Origin: Pedobacter quisquiliarum | GTDB lineage: Bacteria; Bacteroidota; Bacteroidia; Sphingobacteriales; Sphingobacteriaceae | Direction of reading: 5' to 3' | Assembly: GCF_014642175.1 (NCBI RefSeq) | Contig: NZ_BMIL01000001.1 | Span: 124,001-188,000 of the forward strand | DNA length: 64,000 bases | Shown: piece by piece, positions 34,430 through 47,788 of the stretch | Layout of the letters: each line of letters starts with the position of its first letter | Position numbering within the stretch: position 1 is the stretch's first letter | Notes under the pieces: generated by a model | Databases searched by the model: none | What the model saw: the letters and a program-made list of their open reading frames with translations, nothing else | Told to the model about the DNA's origin: nothing | Program-made: the position numbers and the translations under genes

Positions 34430-37081
34430 ATGACAGATCACTTTTCACTGGAAGTTTATAGAAATATATTTTACTCCAACATTTCAGCACATTTGGTTAT
34501 TGGCATAGATGCGCCCGACTACACCATTCTGGATGTGAATAATGCTTACCTGAAGGCTACGAATACATCAAGAGATGCACTATTAAATAAGCCGGTATTC
34601 TCTGCTTTCCCAGAAAATCCTAATGATCGTGAATCTGAGAACATCGCCAGATCTAGTTTTTCCTTCAAGGAAGCGATCGCAACCAAGCGCCCGCACACCA
34701 CCAGCAACTATCGCTATGACATTCCCGTACCTGGCACAGATGTGTTTGTGGAAAGGTATTGGACCACGACAAATACCCCGATCTTAGATGAGGCTGGTGA
34801 GGTCATGTTTTTACTTCACACGCCCATTGATGTCACGGAACTGGTAAAACTCCGGGCTCGTGAAGAGGCGAATCTACAAGCCTTGAAAGACCAGCGTAAA
34901 TACCTACAGGCTACCTTAATGCAAGCACCAGTGGGTATTGGCATATTCAGGGGATCTGACAACATTGTCGAAATGATAAACCCGCAGCTTGCCACGCTTT
35001 ATGGAATGGATCGGGAAGTCCTGATCGGAAAACCAATATTCGACGTACTGACCCATGCACGTGGACAAGGATTTGAACAGCGTATGGAACATGTACGGGC
35101 AACCGGAGAAACCTTCAAAGGAAAAGAAGTTCTTGTGCCATTGGTCAGAAATGGTGTTCAAGAAGACGTATATGTAGATTTCGTTTACGAACCTTTCCGG
35201 GAAGAAGACGGAACAATAACCGGCGTTATTACTATTGCAACTGAAATAACAGAACAGGTGCAGGGAAAGCGACAGCTGGAAGAAGCAGAAGAACGCGCAC
35301 GTTTAGCGGTAGATTCCGTCGGCATGGGCACCTTTGATCTTGATTTAATAACCGGGCAGCTGGTAACCTCCGATACTTTTGCCAGGATACATGGCTTTGA
35401 AGATGGGCCCGTTACACGCGCTGAATACGTTGCCGTCTTCAGTAAGAATGATCTTCTGAATAGGGACCTCGCTATTGAAGAGGCACTTAAGACGGGTCAA
35501 CTCTTTTACGAAGCACGTATAAACTGGAAGGATGGTACTTTGCACTGGATACGAGTAGAAGGGAAAGTTTATTTTGAAGCTGGACTTGCAGTTCGGATTT
35601 TGGGCGTAACGCTCGACATTACGGAACAGAAATATTCCAGGGGTGAACAAAAGAAGTTGTTGTCGCTCGTTGCCAATAGCGTTGATATGATGTCGATCTT
35701 GAGTCTGAATGGCAAGCATTCTTATGTAAATGATGCTGGACGCGCTTTATTAGGCTTTGAAAACGATCAGCAAGTGTCAACGATTCATGTTAAAGCGCTA
35801 TACACACCAGAGGATTATCTGCTGATGAAGCGGGAGGTCGTACCTGCGGTTATTCGTGAAGGCCGCTGGTCCGGTAAAATGACAATTAAAAACATTAAAA
35901 CAGGGGAGACCATTGAAGTTTTTAATAATAGCATACGGATTGATGATCCGGAATCTGGCGTACCAATAGCAATTGGCGCCGTGGTCCGCGATCTTAGACC
36001 TGAAAATGCGGCCAAGCACGCGCTGGAAAAAAGCGAACAACTTCTGAGAAGCATTACCACGGCAGCACCGACAGGATTATGGCAGTCGGATGCAGCAGGT
36101 AACATCATCTATGTAAATCAAACCTGGATAGACTGGACTGGAATTCCATTTGAGGAGCAGCTTGGAGAAGGTTGGTTAAAGTCTGTTCTCCCAGAGGATG
36201 TTCCATTTGTGGTAAAGAAATTTAAACAGCTATTTGAGTCGCACGCTGTATTTGAAGTAGAGTATCGTATACTTCATGCTGATGGGACCGAGCACTGGTG
36301 CTTAGCGACAGGCAGGCCGCAGTATAACAGTGAAAAGGTATTTGAAGGTTACATTGGAGCAGGGGTAGACATTACAGAACAAAAGTTCCTCCAACAGCAG
36401 AAGGACAACTTTATAGGTATTGCAAGCCATGAGCTGAAAACACCTGTGACCAGCATCAAAGCCTATACTCAAGTACTGGAGCGCATGTTTCGCAAGAATG
36501 GTGCAATGAAGGAAGCTGGAATGATCAATAAAATGGATGGGCAGCTAAACCGCCTAACCAGCCTTATAGGTGATCTACTGGATGTGACCAAAATTAACTC
36601 CGGCAGGCTGCAGTTCAACGATCAGGAGTTTGACTTTAACAAGCTGGTGTCCGACCTGGTAGAGGATCTTCAACGGACCACCCAGGATCACGTGTTGGTT
36701 GCCAGCTATGCCGCACCACAATTTGTGGTTGCAGATGATGAACGCATTGGTCAGGTGATTACCAATCTGATTACGAATGCAATCAAGTATTCACCGGGGA
36801 GTAAGCGAATAGAAATTACGACCAAAGCTTCGGAAAATGAAGTCGAACTCTCCGTACGTGATTACGGTATCGGCATTGCTAAAGCAGACCTAAACAAGGT
36901 TTTTGAACAATTCTACCGGGTGACCGGCGCCATGCAGCACACATTTTCTGGCCTTGGTCTGGGCCATTATATTTCTGCTGAGATTATCAAGCGAGCCGGT
37001 GGGCGGATCTGGGTAGAAAGCGTTGAAGGTGAGGGTTCTACCTTCAGTTTTGCCATCCCCTTGAAAAAAGTAAAGTCATAA
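34430..37081 (+). CDS. Soluble hybrid-free histidine kinase with five PAS domains
   Basis: The 883-residue kinase has no signal peptide or transmembrane helix. PAS-like units begin near residues 10 (ISAHLVIGIDAPDYTILDVN), 160 (MQAPVGIGIFRGSDNIVEMI), 285 (VDSVGMGTFDLDLITGQLVT), 415 (VANSVDMMSILSLNGKHSYV) and 540 (TTAAPTGLWQSDAAGNIIYV). HisKA carries His667 in GIASHELKTPVTSIKAY, and the ATPase has NLITNAIKYSPGS, DYGIGI and SGLGLGHYI. ATG 34430 is preferred to TTG 34421. No response regulator is adjacent and no receiver domain is fused, so its target is unknown. It is probably a cytoplasmic light, redox or ligand sensor. Confidence 0.93.
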   Translation: MTDHFSLEVYRNIFYSNISAHLVIGIDAPDYTILDVNNAYLKATNTSRDALLNKPVFSAFPENPNDRESENIARSSFSFKEAIATKRPHTTSNYRYDIPVPGTDVFVERYWTTTNTPILDEAGEVMFLLHTPIDVTELVKLRAREEANLQALKDQRKYLQATLMQAPVGIGIFRGSDNIVEMINPQLATLYGMDREVLIGKPIFDVLTHARGQGFEQRMEHVRATGETFKGKEVLVPLVRNGVQEDVYVDFVYEPFREEDGTITGVITIATEITEQVQGKRQLEEAEERARLAVDSVGMGTFDLDLITGQLVTSDTFARIHGFEDGPVTRAEYVAVFSKNDLLNRDLAIEEALKTGQLFYEARINWKDGTLHWIRVEGKVYFEAGLAVRILGVTLDITEQKYSRGEQKKLLSLVANSVDMMSILSLNGKHSYVNDAGRALLGFENDQQVSTIHVKALYTPEDYLLMKREVVPAVIREGRWSGKMTIKNIKTGETIEVFNNSIRIDDPESGVPIAIGAVVRDLRPENAAKHALEKSEQLLRSITTAAPTGLWQSDAAGNIIYVNQTWIDWTGIPFEEQLGEGWLKSVLPEDVPFVVKKFKQLFESHAVFEVEYRILHADGTEHWCLATGRPQYNSEKVFEGYIGAGVDITEQKFLQQQKDNFIGIASHELKTPVTSIKAYTQVLERMFRKNGAMKEAGMINKMDGQLNRLTSLIGDLLDVTKINSGRLQFNDQEFDFNKLVSDLVEDLQRTTQDHVLVASYAAPQFVVADDERIGQVITNLITNAIKYSPGSKRIEITTKASENEVELSVRDYGIGIAKADLNKVFEQFYRVTGAMQHTFSGLGLGHYISAEIIKRAGGRIWVESVEGEGSTFSFAIPLKKVKS

Positions 37082-37113
37082 AAAAAGAGGATGCTTTTGC
37101 ATCCTCTTTTTTT
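37081..37113. terminator. Bidirectional terminator between PAS kinase and GH97 genes
   Basis: The stem GAGGATGC / GCATCCTC with a TTTT loop is flanked by A6 on the left and T7 on the right. It works for the plus-strand kinase gene (ending 37081) and the minus-strand GH97 gene (ending 37141). Confidence 0.92.
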
Positions 37114-37140
37114 ATGAGCGCTCGGGCTCAACTGAACTGT

Positions 37141-39249
<2,109 letters not shown>

Positions 39250-39263
39250 TCATTTGTGATCGT

Positions 39264-39271
39264 CAAAGCTA
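39264..39271 (-). promoter_or_regulatory. -7 box (TAGCTTTG, minus strand) of the GH97 gene
   Basis: The plus strand reads CAAAGCTA, which is TAnnTTTG on the minus strand, 23 nt upstream of the GH97 ATG. No clear -33 box was identified. Confidence 0.55.
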
Positions 39272-39343
39272 CGCTAAGCGGCCCGGAAAGCGAAATAAAA
39301 CGAGAAAGCTGGATGTTATATTACACGGATTGTGTAATTCTGA

Positions 39344-40594
39344 TCAGACCAGATACTCGAACAGTGTCTGATCTTTATTCAATTCAATCATCTCAAACTT
39401 AAACTCCGCCATGCGCTGAACCAGCAAAGGATAGTCACTACTTTCTTTTAGTTCTATGCCGACCAGCGCCGGCCCACTTTCTTTGTTGGTCTTTTTGATG
39501 AACTCAAATCTGGTGATGTCATCATGTGGACCAAGGACATTGTTTACAAAGCGCTTCAAGGCGCCGGGACGCTGCGGAAAACGCACGATGAAATAATGTT
39601 TCAGACCCTCATACAGGAGTGACTTCTCTTTAATTTCCTGCATACGCTCGATGTCATTATTTCCACCACTGATGATACAGACAACTTTCTTGTTTTTGAT
39701 CTGATCGCCAAGTTGATCTAATGCCGCGACTGACAAGGCGCCGGCAGGTTCAACAACAATCGCATCTTCATTATACAGCTTAAGTATGGTCGTACAGATT
39801 TTACCCTCTGGCACAAGCAACATTTGATTGAGTAGCGCTTTGCAATATTCAAAGTTTAGTGATCCGACACGTTTAACCGAAGCGCCGTCTACAAAGCGGT
39901 CCACCTGCTCGAGCGTTACAGGCCCGCCGTTTTCAAGTGCCTGCTTCATGGAAGGTGCACCTTCAGGTTCTACGCCGATCAGTTGCACGGCGGGTGCAAT
40001 GTTCCGTAAATAGCTGCCTACCCCGGAAGCTAATCCTCCACCACCAATGGGCATGACGACGAAATCAACATCCGGAAGTTCTTCAAAAACTTCCAGTCCA
40101 ACAGTTCCCTGGCCTTCAATTATCTTCGGGTTATCAAAAGGGGGGATGAAGCTCATGTCATGTATCTGCGTATAGATAAGTGCTTCGCGCATACAGTCGT
40201 CGAAAGTGTCGCCGACCAGCACAATCTCAATGTGCTCCCCGCCGAACATTTCTGTCTGTTTAACTTTTTGTTTAGGCGTAATCTCAGGCATGAAGATCAC
40301 ACCTTTGATGTTAAGCTTTTTACAAGAGTAAGCTACACCTTGCGCGTGGTTGCCTGCGCTGGCACAAACGACACCACGACAGCGCTGCTCATCGCTGAGC
40401 GTGGAAATCATGTTAAATGCGCCCCTTAATTTATAGGAGCGCACCACTTGCAAATCTTCTCTTTTTAAGTAAACCTCAGCCTGGTATTTGAGTGATAATC
40501 CCGCATTGTAAACTAACGGTGTCCTCTTAACCGTCCCGCTTATCCTTGCAGCTGCTGCCTGGAAATCGAGCTCAATGTTTTTCGTCTCACTCAT
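39344..40594 (-). CDS. ilvA: Threonine dehydratase (biosynthetic)
   Basis: This PLP enzyme deaminates threonine to 2-oxobutanoate, the entry to isoleucine. Lys55 in VVRSYKLRGAF binds PLP, and the phosphate loop GGGGLASG follows. The C-terminal region (about 330-416, HYFIVRFPQRPGALKRFVNN) is an ACT-like domain. A single regulatory domain and 416 residues make this the shorter form, compared with the two-domain E. coli enzyme (514 residues). It is the last gene of the ilv/leu operon, 2 nt after leuA. A short hairpin (ATTACAC / GTGTAAT, near 39323-39341) lies at its 3' end, without a U-run. Confidence 0.95.
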   Translation of the reverse strand: MSETKNIELDFQAAAARISGTVKRTPLVYNAGLSLKYQAEVYLKREDLQVVRSYKLRGAFNMISTLSDEQRCRGVVCASAGNHAQGVAYSCKKLNIKGVIFMPEITPKQKVKQTEMFGGEHIEIVLVGDTFDDCMREALIYTQIHDMSFIPPFDNPKIIEGQGTVGLEVFEELPDVDFVVMPIGGGGLASGVGSYLRNIAPAVQLIGVEPEGAPSMKQALENGGPVTLEQVDRFVDGASVKRVGSLNFEYCKALLNQMLLVPEGKICTTILKLYNEDAIVVEPAGALSVAALDQLGDQIKNKKVVCIISGGNNDIERMQEIKEKSLLYEGLKHYFIVRFPQRPGALKRFVNNVLGPHDDITRFEFIKKTNKESGPALVGIELKESSDYPLLVQRMAEFKFEMIELNKDQTLFEYLV

Positions 40595-40596
40595 CG

Positions 40597-42105
40597 CTAC
40601 ACAAATTTGTTTACCGCATCAAGGTAAGCACTGGCAGATGCCTGTACAATGTCGGTGTTAAAACCATAACCCAGGTATGATTTGCCATTATAAACCACCC
40701 GCATGTTAACCTTACTCACATCATCACTGCCACCATGCATGGCCTGTATGTTGAATTCTTTTAAATCTACGGCCTTACCGATAATGCTCTCAATAGCCTT
40801 GATGGTGGCATTCACTGGGCCATTACCTCTGGCAAGTGCTTCATGTTCCTGACCCTCAAACTCCAGTTTTACCGTTGCAGTCGGACTTAGTGGATCACCA
40901 CACAATACCTGCAGTAACTTCAGCTTGTAGCCATTTTTGAACGCATCATCTTTTCCGTCACTCATCAGCAATAGCAGATCATCATCGCTGATGTGTTTCT
41001 TCTCGTCGGCCATGGTCAGGAAGTTTTCATAAACCTGGTCCAGGTTGATGCGGTCGATTGTATAGCCCAACCGTTCAAGATGGTGTTTCAAGGCGTGGCG
41101 GCCACTGCGGGCAGTTAAGATAATGTCCGACTGGTCGATGCCTACATCCTCCGGATTGATGATCTCGTAATTTTCACGATGTTTCAAAAAGCCATCCTGG
41201 TGGATGCCCGAGCTGTGTGCAAAAGCATTTTGGCCAATGATGGCTTTATTCGGTTGTACCGGCATGCGCATCATCCGGCTCACCATGCTGCTGATTTCGG
41301 AGAAGTGCTTGCTGTTTATATTGGTGTGCAGATTCAAGGCATGGTGCGTTTTCAGGATCATGGTAACCTCCTCTAATGCGGTATTACCTGCGCGTTCACC
41401 GATGCCGTTGATGGTGCATTCTATTTGGCGGGCACCGTTGACGATACCCGCAAGCGTATTTGCGGTGGCCAGGCCAAGGTCGTTGTGGCAATGCACAGAA
41501 ATAATTGCCTGATCAATGTTTCTGACGTTTTCTTTCAGGTAACGGATTTTTGCACCATACTGGTCCGGTAGGCAGTAGCCATTGGTATCGGGGATGTTCA
41601 CCACTGTGGCGCCTGCAGCAATCACTGCTTCAACCATTTGTGCGAGATACTCGTTATCTGCACGCCCCGCATCTTCAGCATAGAACTCAATATCTTCTAC
41701 AAATCCTTTCGCATACTTCACCGCTTCCACGGCACGCTCCAAAATCTCTTCTCTGGTGCTGTTGAACTTGTATTTAATATGCATGTCGGACGATCCGATA
41801 CCTGTGTGTATTCTTGGTCGCTTAGCATATTGCAGTGATGCCACGGCAGCATCTATATCTTTCCTGTTTGCGCGTGTGAGTGCGCAAATGATGGGTTCTG
41901 TCACGGCTTTCGATAGCTCAACAACACTCTGAAAATCTCCCGGACTGGAAATCGGAAAGCCAGCCTCAATCACATCAACACCCAATGCCTCCAATGCCTT
42001 AGCTATTTCAACCTTTTCGGCCGTTGCAAGCTGGCAGCCTGGAACCTGTTCTCCATCTCTTAGGGTGGTGTCAAATACGTAAACTCTGTTTGGATCGTGT
42101 AACAT
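40597..42105 (-). CDS. leuA: 2-isopropylmalate synthase
   Basis: The enzyme condenses acetyl-CoA with 2-oxoisovalerate, the first leucine-specific step. The N-terminal TIM barrel begins with [15 protein letters not shown], and the metal-binding HxHND is in [33 protein letters not shown] follows. The C-terminal LeuA allosteric domain (about 390-502) should bind leucine for feedback inhibition. The length of 502 residues fits the bacterial form. It lies 11 nt after leuB and 2 nt before ilvA. Confidence 0.96.
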   Translation of the reverse strand: MLHDPNRVYVFDTTLRDGEQVPGCQLATAEKVEIAKALEALGVDVIEAGFPISSPGDFQSVVELSKAVTEPIICALTRANRKDIDAAVASLQYAKRPRIHTGIGSSDMHIKYKFNSTREEILERAVEAVKYAKGFVEDIEFYAEDAGRADNEYLAQMVEAVIAAGATVVNIPDTNGYCLPDQYGAKIRYLKENVRNIDQAIISVHCHNDLGLATANTLAGIVNGARQIECTINGIGERAGNTALEEVTMILKTHHALNLHTNINSKHFSEISSMVSRMMRMPVQPNKAIIGQNAFAHSSGIHQDGFLKHRENYEIINPEDVGIDQSDIILTARSGRHALKHHLERLGYTIDRINLDQVYENFLTMADEKKHISDDDLLLLMSDGKDDAFKNGYKLKLLQVLCGDPLSPTATVKLEFEGQEHEALARGNGPVNATIKAIESIIGKAVDLKEFNIQAMHGGSDDVSKVNMRVVYNGKSYLGYGFNTDIVQASASAYLDAVNKFV

Positions 42106-42116
42106 AAGATATGTGA

Positions 42117-43205
42117 TTAAGAAAGTGATTGTTGGTCGATAAATTTTAAGATAAGCTTACCCATATCTTGTGTACCCAGTACTTTGTATGGATTGGTGCT
42201 GCCGTCGGCGATGTCGTTGGTTCTGAAACCTTCTGCGAGCACCTTTTTGATTACATCAATGATGAGCTGCGATTCGGCTTTGAGACCGAAGGATATGTCC
42301 AGCATCAGCGCCACAGAAAGGATAGAGGCCAGTGGATTTGCAAGGTCCTTACCTGCAATATCATGGGCCGAACCATGGATCGGCTCGAAAAATCCTGTAC
42401 CATCACCGACAGATGCAGAGGCGAGCATGCCCATAGAACCGGCGATTTGAGAAGCTTCATCCGTTAAGATATCGCCAAACAGGTTAGCGGTAAGGACTAC
42501 ATCGAACCGCTTTGGGTCCTTGATCAGTTGCATGGCAGCATTGTCAATGAACATGTGCTCCGTCTCCACTTCAGGATAGTTTTTACTTACCTGCTGTACG
42601 GTCTCGCGCCATAAGCGCGAGCTTTCTAGCACGTTCGCCTTATCTACAGAACACAGTCGTTTATTTCTGGTCATTGCGGCTTCAAACGCTTTATGCGCAA
42701 TGCGCTCAATTTCATAGCGTTCATAAATCATCAGGTCAGATGCGGTATTGCCATCTTCGGAGCGTTTCTTCTCCCCGAAGTAAACATCACCCGTTAATTC
42801 CCGAAAGAACAGGATATCTGTACCTTTTAAGATGCTGGGTTTTATACTTGAAGCATCCAGCAGTTCATCAAAAAGCAGGATGGGACGAAGGTTTGCATAT
42901 AGCCCAAGTTCTTTTCTTATTTTCAACAGTCCTTGTTCCGGACGTACTTTAGCTGCGGGATCGTTGTCATATTTCGCGTGGCCAACAGCGCCAAAAAGAA
43001 TTGCGTCACTCTGTTGCGCTTTCGCTAATGTCTCATCAGGTAATGGATTTCCAGTTGCTTCTATGGCAACGTGGCCCATTAAAGCTTCCTGAAAACTGAA
43101 GTCATGGCCATACACTTCAGCGATTTTCTCTAAAACTGCTTTTCCCCAGGTGGTTACCTCAGGGCCTATACCATCTCCAGGTATGACCAATATTTTTTTA
43201 TTCAT
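42117..43205 (-). CDS. leuB: 3-isopropylmalate dehydrogenase
   Basis: The NAD-dependent enzyme oxidises and decarboxylates 3-isopropylmalate in leucine synthesis. Signatures are [11 protein letters not shown] at the N-terminus, the substrate arginines in [19 protein letters not shown]-type [12 protein letters not shown], and the metal site in [18 protein letters not shown]. Length is 362 residues. Its start codon overlaps the stop of the tandem ABC ATPase gene (4 nt), which puts that ATPase inside the operon. Confidence 0.96.
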   Translation of the reverse strand: MNKKILVIPGDGIGPEVTTWGKAVLEKIAEVYGHDFSFQEALMGHVAIEATGNPLPDETLAKAQQSDAILFGAVGHAKYDNDPAAKVRPEQGLLKIRKELGLYANLRPILLFDELLDASSIKPSILKGTDILFFRELTGDVYFGEKKRSEDGNTASDLMIYERYEIERIAHKAFEAAMTRNKRLCSVDKANVLESSRLWRETVQQVSKNYPEVETEHMFIDNAAMQLIKDPKRFDVVLTANLFGDILTDEASQIAGSMGMLASASVGDGTGFFEPIHGSAHDIAGKDLANPLASILSVALMLDISFGLKAESQLIIDVIKKVLAEGFRTNDIADGSTNPYKVLGTQDMGKLILKFIDQQSLS

Positions 43206-44629
43206 GCTGTGTATTCTTGTTCTAAAATGGGTTTGTTACGAATTACGCGACCGTTTCGAAGTATTAACTCGTGTGTTAAAAAATCGGGCAGGGTATGTTC
43301 GAGATGGCTTACATAAATGAGGCTTCGATTAGCTGTGCAAAGCAGCCCAACCAGTTGGTTAAACATGCGGGTCTGCGCTTCATCCAGTCCCTGGCAGGGC
43401 TCATCCAAAATCAGTAGAGGTGGATTTTTAATGATGGCTCTTGCCAGAAGGGCCAATCTCTGTTTGCCGATTGGTAATTGTACCAGCAGGTCATTCGCTT
43501 CGGCCTGCAATCCGAAGAGCGTAAGTAATTGATGTGTTCTATCTGTTTGTTGTGGGCTCAACTGGCGGAACAACCCTGAGGTATCAAATAACCCTGAAGC
43601 AACTGCTTGAAAGACCGTTGAACCTGGCTCAAAGTACCACTGTAGTTCCGGCGAAATGAAGCCGATCTGTTTTTTGATGTCCCATATGCTCTCACCGGTT
43701 CCACGCTTTTTGCCGAAAAGGTATAACTCCTGTGCGTAAGCCTGGGGATTATCACCAGTGAGGAGGCTGATCAATGTTGATTTGCCAGATCCATTATGTC
43801 CTTTCAGTAACCACCGCTCACCAGGTTTTAAGCTCCAGTTTAGGTCCTTCAATATTTGCTTGTCACCGTAGCGGATGTTCACGTTCTGAAGAGCAACGAG
43901 TTCCTCGAGTGGTAACACTGGCGCTGCCGCTAAGAAAGCGGGCAGCTTAAAGTAGGTAGGCGCCTGATCTTTCGCTTGAAAGGCAGTCTCACTCGTCACG
44001 ATTTTTCCATCCATGATGGATGCGAAACGATTGATACAGCGCGGAACAACAGCGTCATTGCTCACAATCAACAATTGCATTCCTGCCCCACAGCCCAGAT
44101 CCAGTTGCTCGTTTAAGCTGGCTCGCGTTTGCACATCCAGACCTGTGTATGGATTGTCGAGTATCAACAGCTTTGGGCGGTAAAGCAAGGCCTTCAGTAG
44201 CTGCACTTTCTTATGTTCCCCGCTGGAAAGCTGTATAATGGGTGCATGCTTTCTTTCAGCAAGCTTAAAAGTTTTCAGCAGCGTCTCTGCATTATCGACA
44301 GCCTGCTGAATTCTATTCAAATATTCAAGTATGGTTTCCCAAACGGTAACGGTATTCTCCGCATCAGCGCTGTTGAAACGTTGCTGGAAGTAGAAGTTTG
44401 ATGCACCTTGCTTGTCTTTAAATGTAAACCACTGCGGCACAAACAAGGTCTGTATGCCATTCAAGGTGGCCCGCTCAGCAAGGGCTTTCGCGAGCAAAGT
44501 TTTTCCTGAACCACTTGGTCCATTCAATAGCCAATGCTCTCCTTTGACGATCTGCCAGGATAGATCAGACAGGATTGTCTGGTTTCTGATCTTTATACTG
44601 AAGTGCTCAATCCTGACAAATACCTCCAT
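43202..44629 (-). CDS. Tandem ABC ATPase (ModF/PhrA-like) inside the leu operon
   Basis: The 475-residue soluble protein has two ABC ATPase domains and no membrane region. Domain 1 has Walker A GPSGSGKTLL (about 37), signature LSSGEHKKVQLLKAL and Walker B KLLILDNPYTGLD. Domain 2 has GHNGSGKSTL (about 283), a degenerate signature LPIGKQRLALLARAI, Walker B PLLILDEPCQGLD and switch His in YVSHLEH. This layout resembles ModF/PhrA, linked loosely to molybdate transport, but no mod genes are present. It overlaps leuD by 1 nt and leuB by 4 nt, so it is fully part of the amino-acid operon. Its function there is unknown. Confidence 0.88.
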   Translation of the reverse strand: MEVFVRIEHFSIKIRNQTILSDLSWQIVKGEHWLLNGPSGSGKTLLAKALAERATLNGIQTLFVPQWFTFKDKQGASNFYFQQRFNSADAENTVTVWETILEYLNRIQQAVDNAETLLKTFKLAERKHAPIIQLSSGEHKKVQLLKALLYRPKLLILDNPYTGLDVQTRASLNEQLDLGCGAGMQLLIVSNDAVVPRCINRFASIMDGKIVTSETAFQAKDQAPTYFKLPAFLAAAPVLPLEELVALQNVNIRYGDKQILKDLNWSLKPGERWLLKGHNGSGKSTLISLLTGDNPQAYAQELYLFGKKRGTGESIWDIKKQIGFISPELQWYFEPGSTVFQAVASGLFDTSGLFRQLSPQQTDRTHQLLTLFGLQAEANDLLVQLPIGKQRLALLARAIIKNPPLLILDEPCQGLDEAQTRMFNQLVGLLCTANRSLIYVSHLEHTLPDFLTHELILRNGRVIRNKPILEQEYTA

Positions 44630-45222
44630 TAGACGACTGCTTTTTGTTGCTCAAATTGTTCCACTGCTGCGCGTTGGTTTAAGATGAAATCAATGTCATC
44701 ATAGCCGTTGATCAGGCAGGACTTCTTATAAGGGTTGATCTCAAAAGATTCATATTCTTTAGTGGTTTCAATCGTCACCGTTTGTGCTTCCAGATCAACG
44801 GTCACCTGCGCCTGAGGATCAGTTTCAGCAGCTAAGAAAATCCGCTGTACGAAGCCATCGGAAAGCTGGATCGGCAGTAAACCATTATTCAAAGCATTTC
44901 CTTTGAAGATATCTGCAAAGAAGCTGCTGATCACAACATCAAAACCGTAGTCCTGCAATGCCCAGGCCGCATGCTCCCTGCTGCTTCCACAGCCAAAGTT
45001 TTTTCCGGCAACCAGTGCTTTTCCGCTGTATATAGGATTATTCAGAACGAAGTCTGGCCGGGGACTGCCAGAAGCATCATAACGCCAGTCGCAGAATAGA
45101 TTTTCACCGAAGCCTTCACGCGTGGTCGCCTTTAGAAACCTTGCCGGAATGATCTGATCGGTATCCACGTTCTCAATAGGAAGGGGTACCACCTGGGTGG
45201 TTAGGGTTGTAAATTTCTTCAT
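44629..45222 (-). CDS. leuD: 3-isopropylmalate dehydratase small subunit
   Basis: The 197-residue swivel-domain subunit pairs with LeuC to isomerise 2- to 3-isopropylmalate. It shows the family segments [32 protein letters not shown] and [16 protein letters not shown]. It starts 1 nt after the leuC stop and overlaps the next gene by 1 nt. Confidence 0.96.
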   Translation of the reverse strand: MKKFTTLTTQVVPLPIENVDTDQIIPARFLKATTREGFGENLFCDWRYDASGSPRPDFVLNNPIYSGKALVAGKNFGCGSSREHAAWALQDYGFDVVISSFFADIFKGNALNNGLLPIQLSDGFVQRIFLAAETDPQAQVTVDLEAQTVTIETTKEYESFEINPYKKSCLINGYDDIDFILNQRAAVEQFEQQKAVV

Positions 45223-45223
45223 C

Positions 45224-46639
45224 TTAAGCGTAAGTGTTTTCGGTTAGCAATGAACGTACGTCTGTAATGCGACCTGTTATGGCGGCCGCGGCAGCCGTAA
45301 GCGGACTGGCCAGGAAGGTCCGGGAATTCGGTCCCTGACGGCCTTCGAAGTTCCGGTTGGATGTCGAAACACAATATTTTCCTGCGGGAATTTTATCTTC
45401 ATTCATCCCAAGGCAGGCACTGCATCCTGGTTCCCGCAATTGAAACCCCGCGGCTTCAAACACCTGGTCCAAGCCTTCGGCGATGGCCTGTTGTTCTATT
45501 TGCTTTGAACCAGGAACAATCCATGCAATAACATTCGGTGCTTTCTGCCGACCTTTCACAAAGTCCGCAACAGCCCTTAGATCTTCCATTCTGGAGTTGG
45601 TACAGCTTCCGATAAAAACATAGTCGATCTCTTTTCCTAACAAAGCGCTGTCATCTTCAATGCCCATATAGTTCAGCGCCTTCTGGTACGATGGACGTTC
45701 AGAAAGCTCCTGGCTATTTGTAGATGGTACAAACTGACTGATGCCAATGCCCATGCCGGGGTTTGTTCCATACGTGATCATTGGTTCTATGTCTGCAGCA
45801 TCAAACGTCAGCTCCGCATCGAATACGGCATCAGAATCGCTGTAAAGCGTGTTCCATTGTGCCAGTGCTTTGTCCCATCCTGCACCTTTTGGCGCGAACT
45901 CGCGACCCTTGATGTATTCGAAAGTCGTTTCGTCCGGCGCAATCAGACCACCTCTGGCACCCATCTCAATGCTCATGTTACAAATCGTCATTCTGGATTC
46001 CATACTCAAACTGCGGATCGTTGAACCAGCATATTCAATGAAATACCCGGTACCGCCTGCGGCGGAAATCTTTGCGATGATGTACAGAATGATATCCTTT
46101 GCGCTTACACCAGGGCCCAGCATCCCATCAACGGTAATGCGCATCGTTTTAGGGGGTTGCTGTAGCAGGCACTGCGTGGCTAGTACCTGCTCCACCTGAG
46201 AGGTGCCGATGCCGAAGGCAATGGCACCGAAGGCGCCGTGGGTAGAGGTATGACTATCTCCGCACACGATGGTTGCCCCAGGGAGGGTGATACCCAACTC
46301 CGGGCCAATAACGTGGACAATCCCCTGAAAAGGATGGCCCAGTCCATATAATTCTACGCCAAACTCAGCACAATTCTTCGTTAGCATATCCACCTGATAG
46401 CGCGATAATGTTTCCTGAATCGGCAGATGCTGGTTTAGTGTTGGCACATTGTGGTCTGCCGTAGCAATGGTTTGCGCAGGTCTGAACACGGGTAAGCCTC
46501 GCTTTCGGAGTCCGTCAAATGCCTGAGGACTGGTTACCTCATGTATAAAATGTGTGTCGATATACAAAATATCAGGATAGCCCTCGTCGCGTTTGACAAC
46601 GTGGGCATCCCATATTTTTTCTACTAGCGTCTTTCCCAT
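45224..46639 (-). CDS. leuC: 3-isopropylmalate dehydratase large subunit
   Basis: The 471-residue aconitase-family subunit has [4Fe-4S] cysteines in [14 protein letters not shown] and [35 protein letters not shown], a hallmark of LeuC, is also present. It works with LeuD immediately downstream and follows ilvC by 13 nt. Length and motifs match the bacterial two-subunit enzyme. Confidence 0.97.
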   Translation of the reverse strand: MGKTLVEKIWDAHVVKRDEGYPDILYIDTHFIHEVTSPQAFDGLRKRGLPVFRPAQTIATADHNVPTLNQHLPIQETLSRYQVDMLTKNCAEFGVELYGLGHPFQGIVHVIGPELGITLPGATIVCGDSHTSTHGAFGAIAFGIGTSQVEQVLATQCLLQQPPKTMRITVDGMLGPGVSAKDIILYIIAKISAAGGTGYFIEYAGSTIRSLSMESRMTICNMSIEMGARGGLIAPDETTFEYIKGREFAPKGAGWDKALAQWNTLYSDSDAVFDAELTFDAADIEPMITYGTNPGMGIGISQFVPSTNSQELSERPSYQKALNYMGIEDDSALLGKEIDYVFIGSCTNSRMEDLRAVADFVKGRQKAPNVIAWIVPGSKQIEQQAIAEGLDQVFEAAGFQLREPGCSACLGMNEDKIPAGKYCVSTSNRNFEGRQGPNSRTFLASPLTAAAAAITGRITDVRSLLTENTYA

Positions 46640-46652
46640 GTGGGTATAATAT

Positions 46653-47723
46653 TTATGCTTCTAATTCTTTCTCTGCTGGCTGATTTTCTGGGCGTAGGCT
46701 GCGTACGGTCTTACCGGCTTGCCACAATTCACTATCCCTTAATTCAGCGAGTTCTGCATTAAGCTTCTCGCGGTAGTCAGGCTGACTGTTGCTGTCAATT
46801 GATCTTTGAGATTCCTTGCCCGTGGCAACACTTTCATAGAGCTCTTCAAAAACAGGTTTGGTCGCGTCACGGAATTTCTTCCACCAATCCAGTGCACCAC
46901 GTTGAGCAGTGGTTGAGCAGTTTGCATACATCCAGTCCATTCCGTTTTCAGCAACCAGTGGCATTAAGCTTTGTGTAAGTTCTTCAACGGTTTCATTGAA
47001 GGCTTCAGAAGGGGAGTGGCCATTAGCGCGCAGCACGTCATATTGTGCAGCAAAGATGCCCTGAATACAACCCATCAATGTTCCGCGCTCGCCAGTTAAA
47101 TCACTAAAAACCTCTTTCTTGAAGTCTGTCTCAAACAGGTAGCCGCTACCAACTGCAATGCCGAGGGCAACAACTCTTTCATATGCTTTCCCTGTTGCAT
47201 CCTGGAAAATCGCGTAGCTGGAGTTTAGTCCGCGACCCTGTAAAAACATCCGGCGCAGGGAAGTGCCTGAACCTTTCGGGGCCACCAGAAATACATCTAC
47301 ATCTGCAGGTGGCACGATGCCGGTTTGCTCGTTGAAAGTGATTCCGAAACCGTGTGAGAAATATAACGCCTTGCCAGGAGTAAGGTGTTTTTGAACTGTC
47401 GGCCATAACTCAATTTGTGCGGCATCGCTCAACAGGTAGCAAATGATCGTTCCGCGCTCCAGCGCTTCTTCAATTTCAAATAAAGTTTCTCCGGGTACAA
47501 ATCCGTCGGCAATTGCCTTATCCCAGGTTTTAGATTCTTTACGCTGGCCTACAATAACATTGATGCCATTGTCTTTCTGATTAAGCGCCTGACCTGGTCC
47601 TTGTACGCCATAGCCAATGATGGCTACCGTTTCATTTTTCAGGACTTCCTGCGCTCTTTCCAATGGAAATTCATCACGTGTTACTACATTTTCGTCTTTA
47701 CCGCCGAAATTTAATACTGCCAT
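46653..47723 (-). CDS. ilvC: Ketol-acid reductoisomerase
   Basis: The NADPH- and Mg-dependent enzyme forms dihydroxy-acids for valine and isoleucine. The Rossmann motif [11 protein letters not shown] (about 37-47), [19 protein letters not shown] and the metal/acid site [11 protein letters not shown] are all present. At 356 residues it is close to class I (about 330), far from the class II duplicate-domain form. The gap to ilvN (65 bp) is the widest inside the operon and contains only a tiny GCCT-GAAA-GGC hairpin on the minus strand. Confidence 0.95.
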   Translation of the reverse strand: MAVLNFGGKDENVVTRDEFPLERAQEVLKNETVAIIGYGVQGPGQALNQKDNGINVIVGQRKESKTWDKAIADGFVPGETLFEIEEALERGTIICYLLSDAAQIELWPTVQKHLTPGKALYFSHGFGITFNEQTGIVPPADVDVFLVAPKGSGTSLRRMFLQGRGLNSSYAIFQDATGKAYERVVALGIAVGSGYLFETDFKKEVFSDLTGERGTLMGCIQGIFAAQYDVLRANGHSPSEAFNETVEELTQSLMPLVAENGMDWMYANCSTTAQRGALDWWKKFRDATKPVFEELYESVATGKESQRSIDSNSQPDYREKLNAELAELRDSELWQAGKTVRSLRPENQPAEKELEA

Positions 47724-47788
47724 AATTTTGGTTTTATAAGGTTTGGTTAATCTATATATTGTCTTTCTAATATTGCCTTTCAGGCGTT

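Noticed and set aside
39322..39342. Hairpin ATTACAC / GTGTAAT at the ilvA 3' end as operon terminator
   Set aside because: Weak A/T-rich stem with no U-run after it; kept only as a remark under ilvA.
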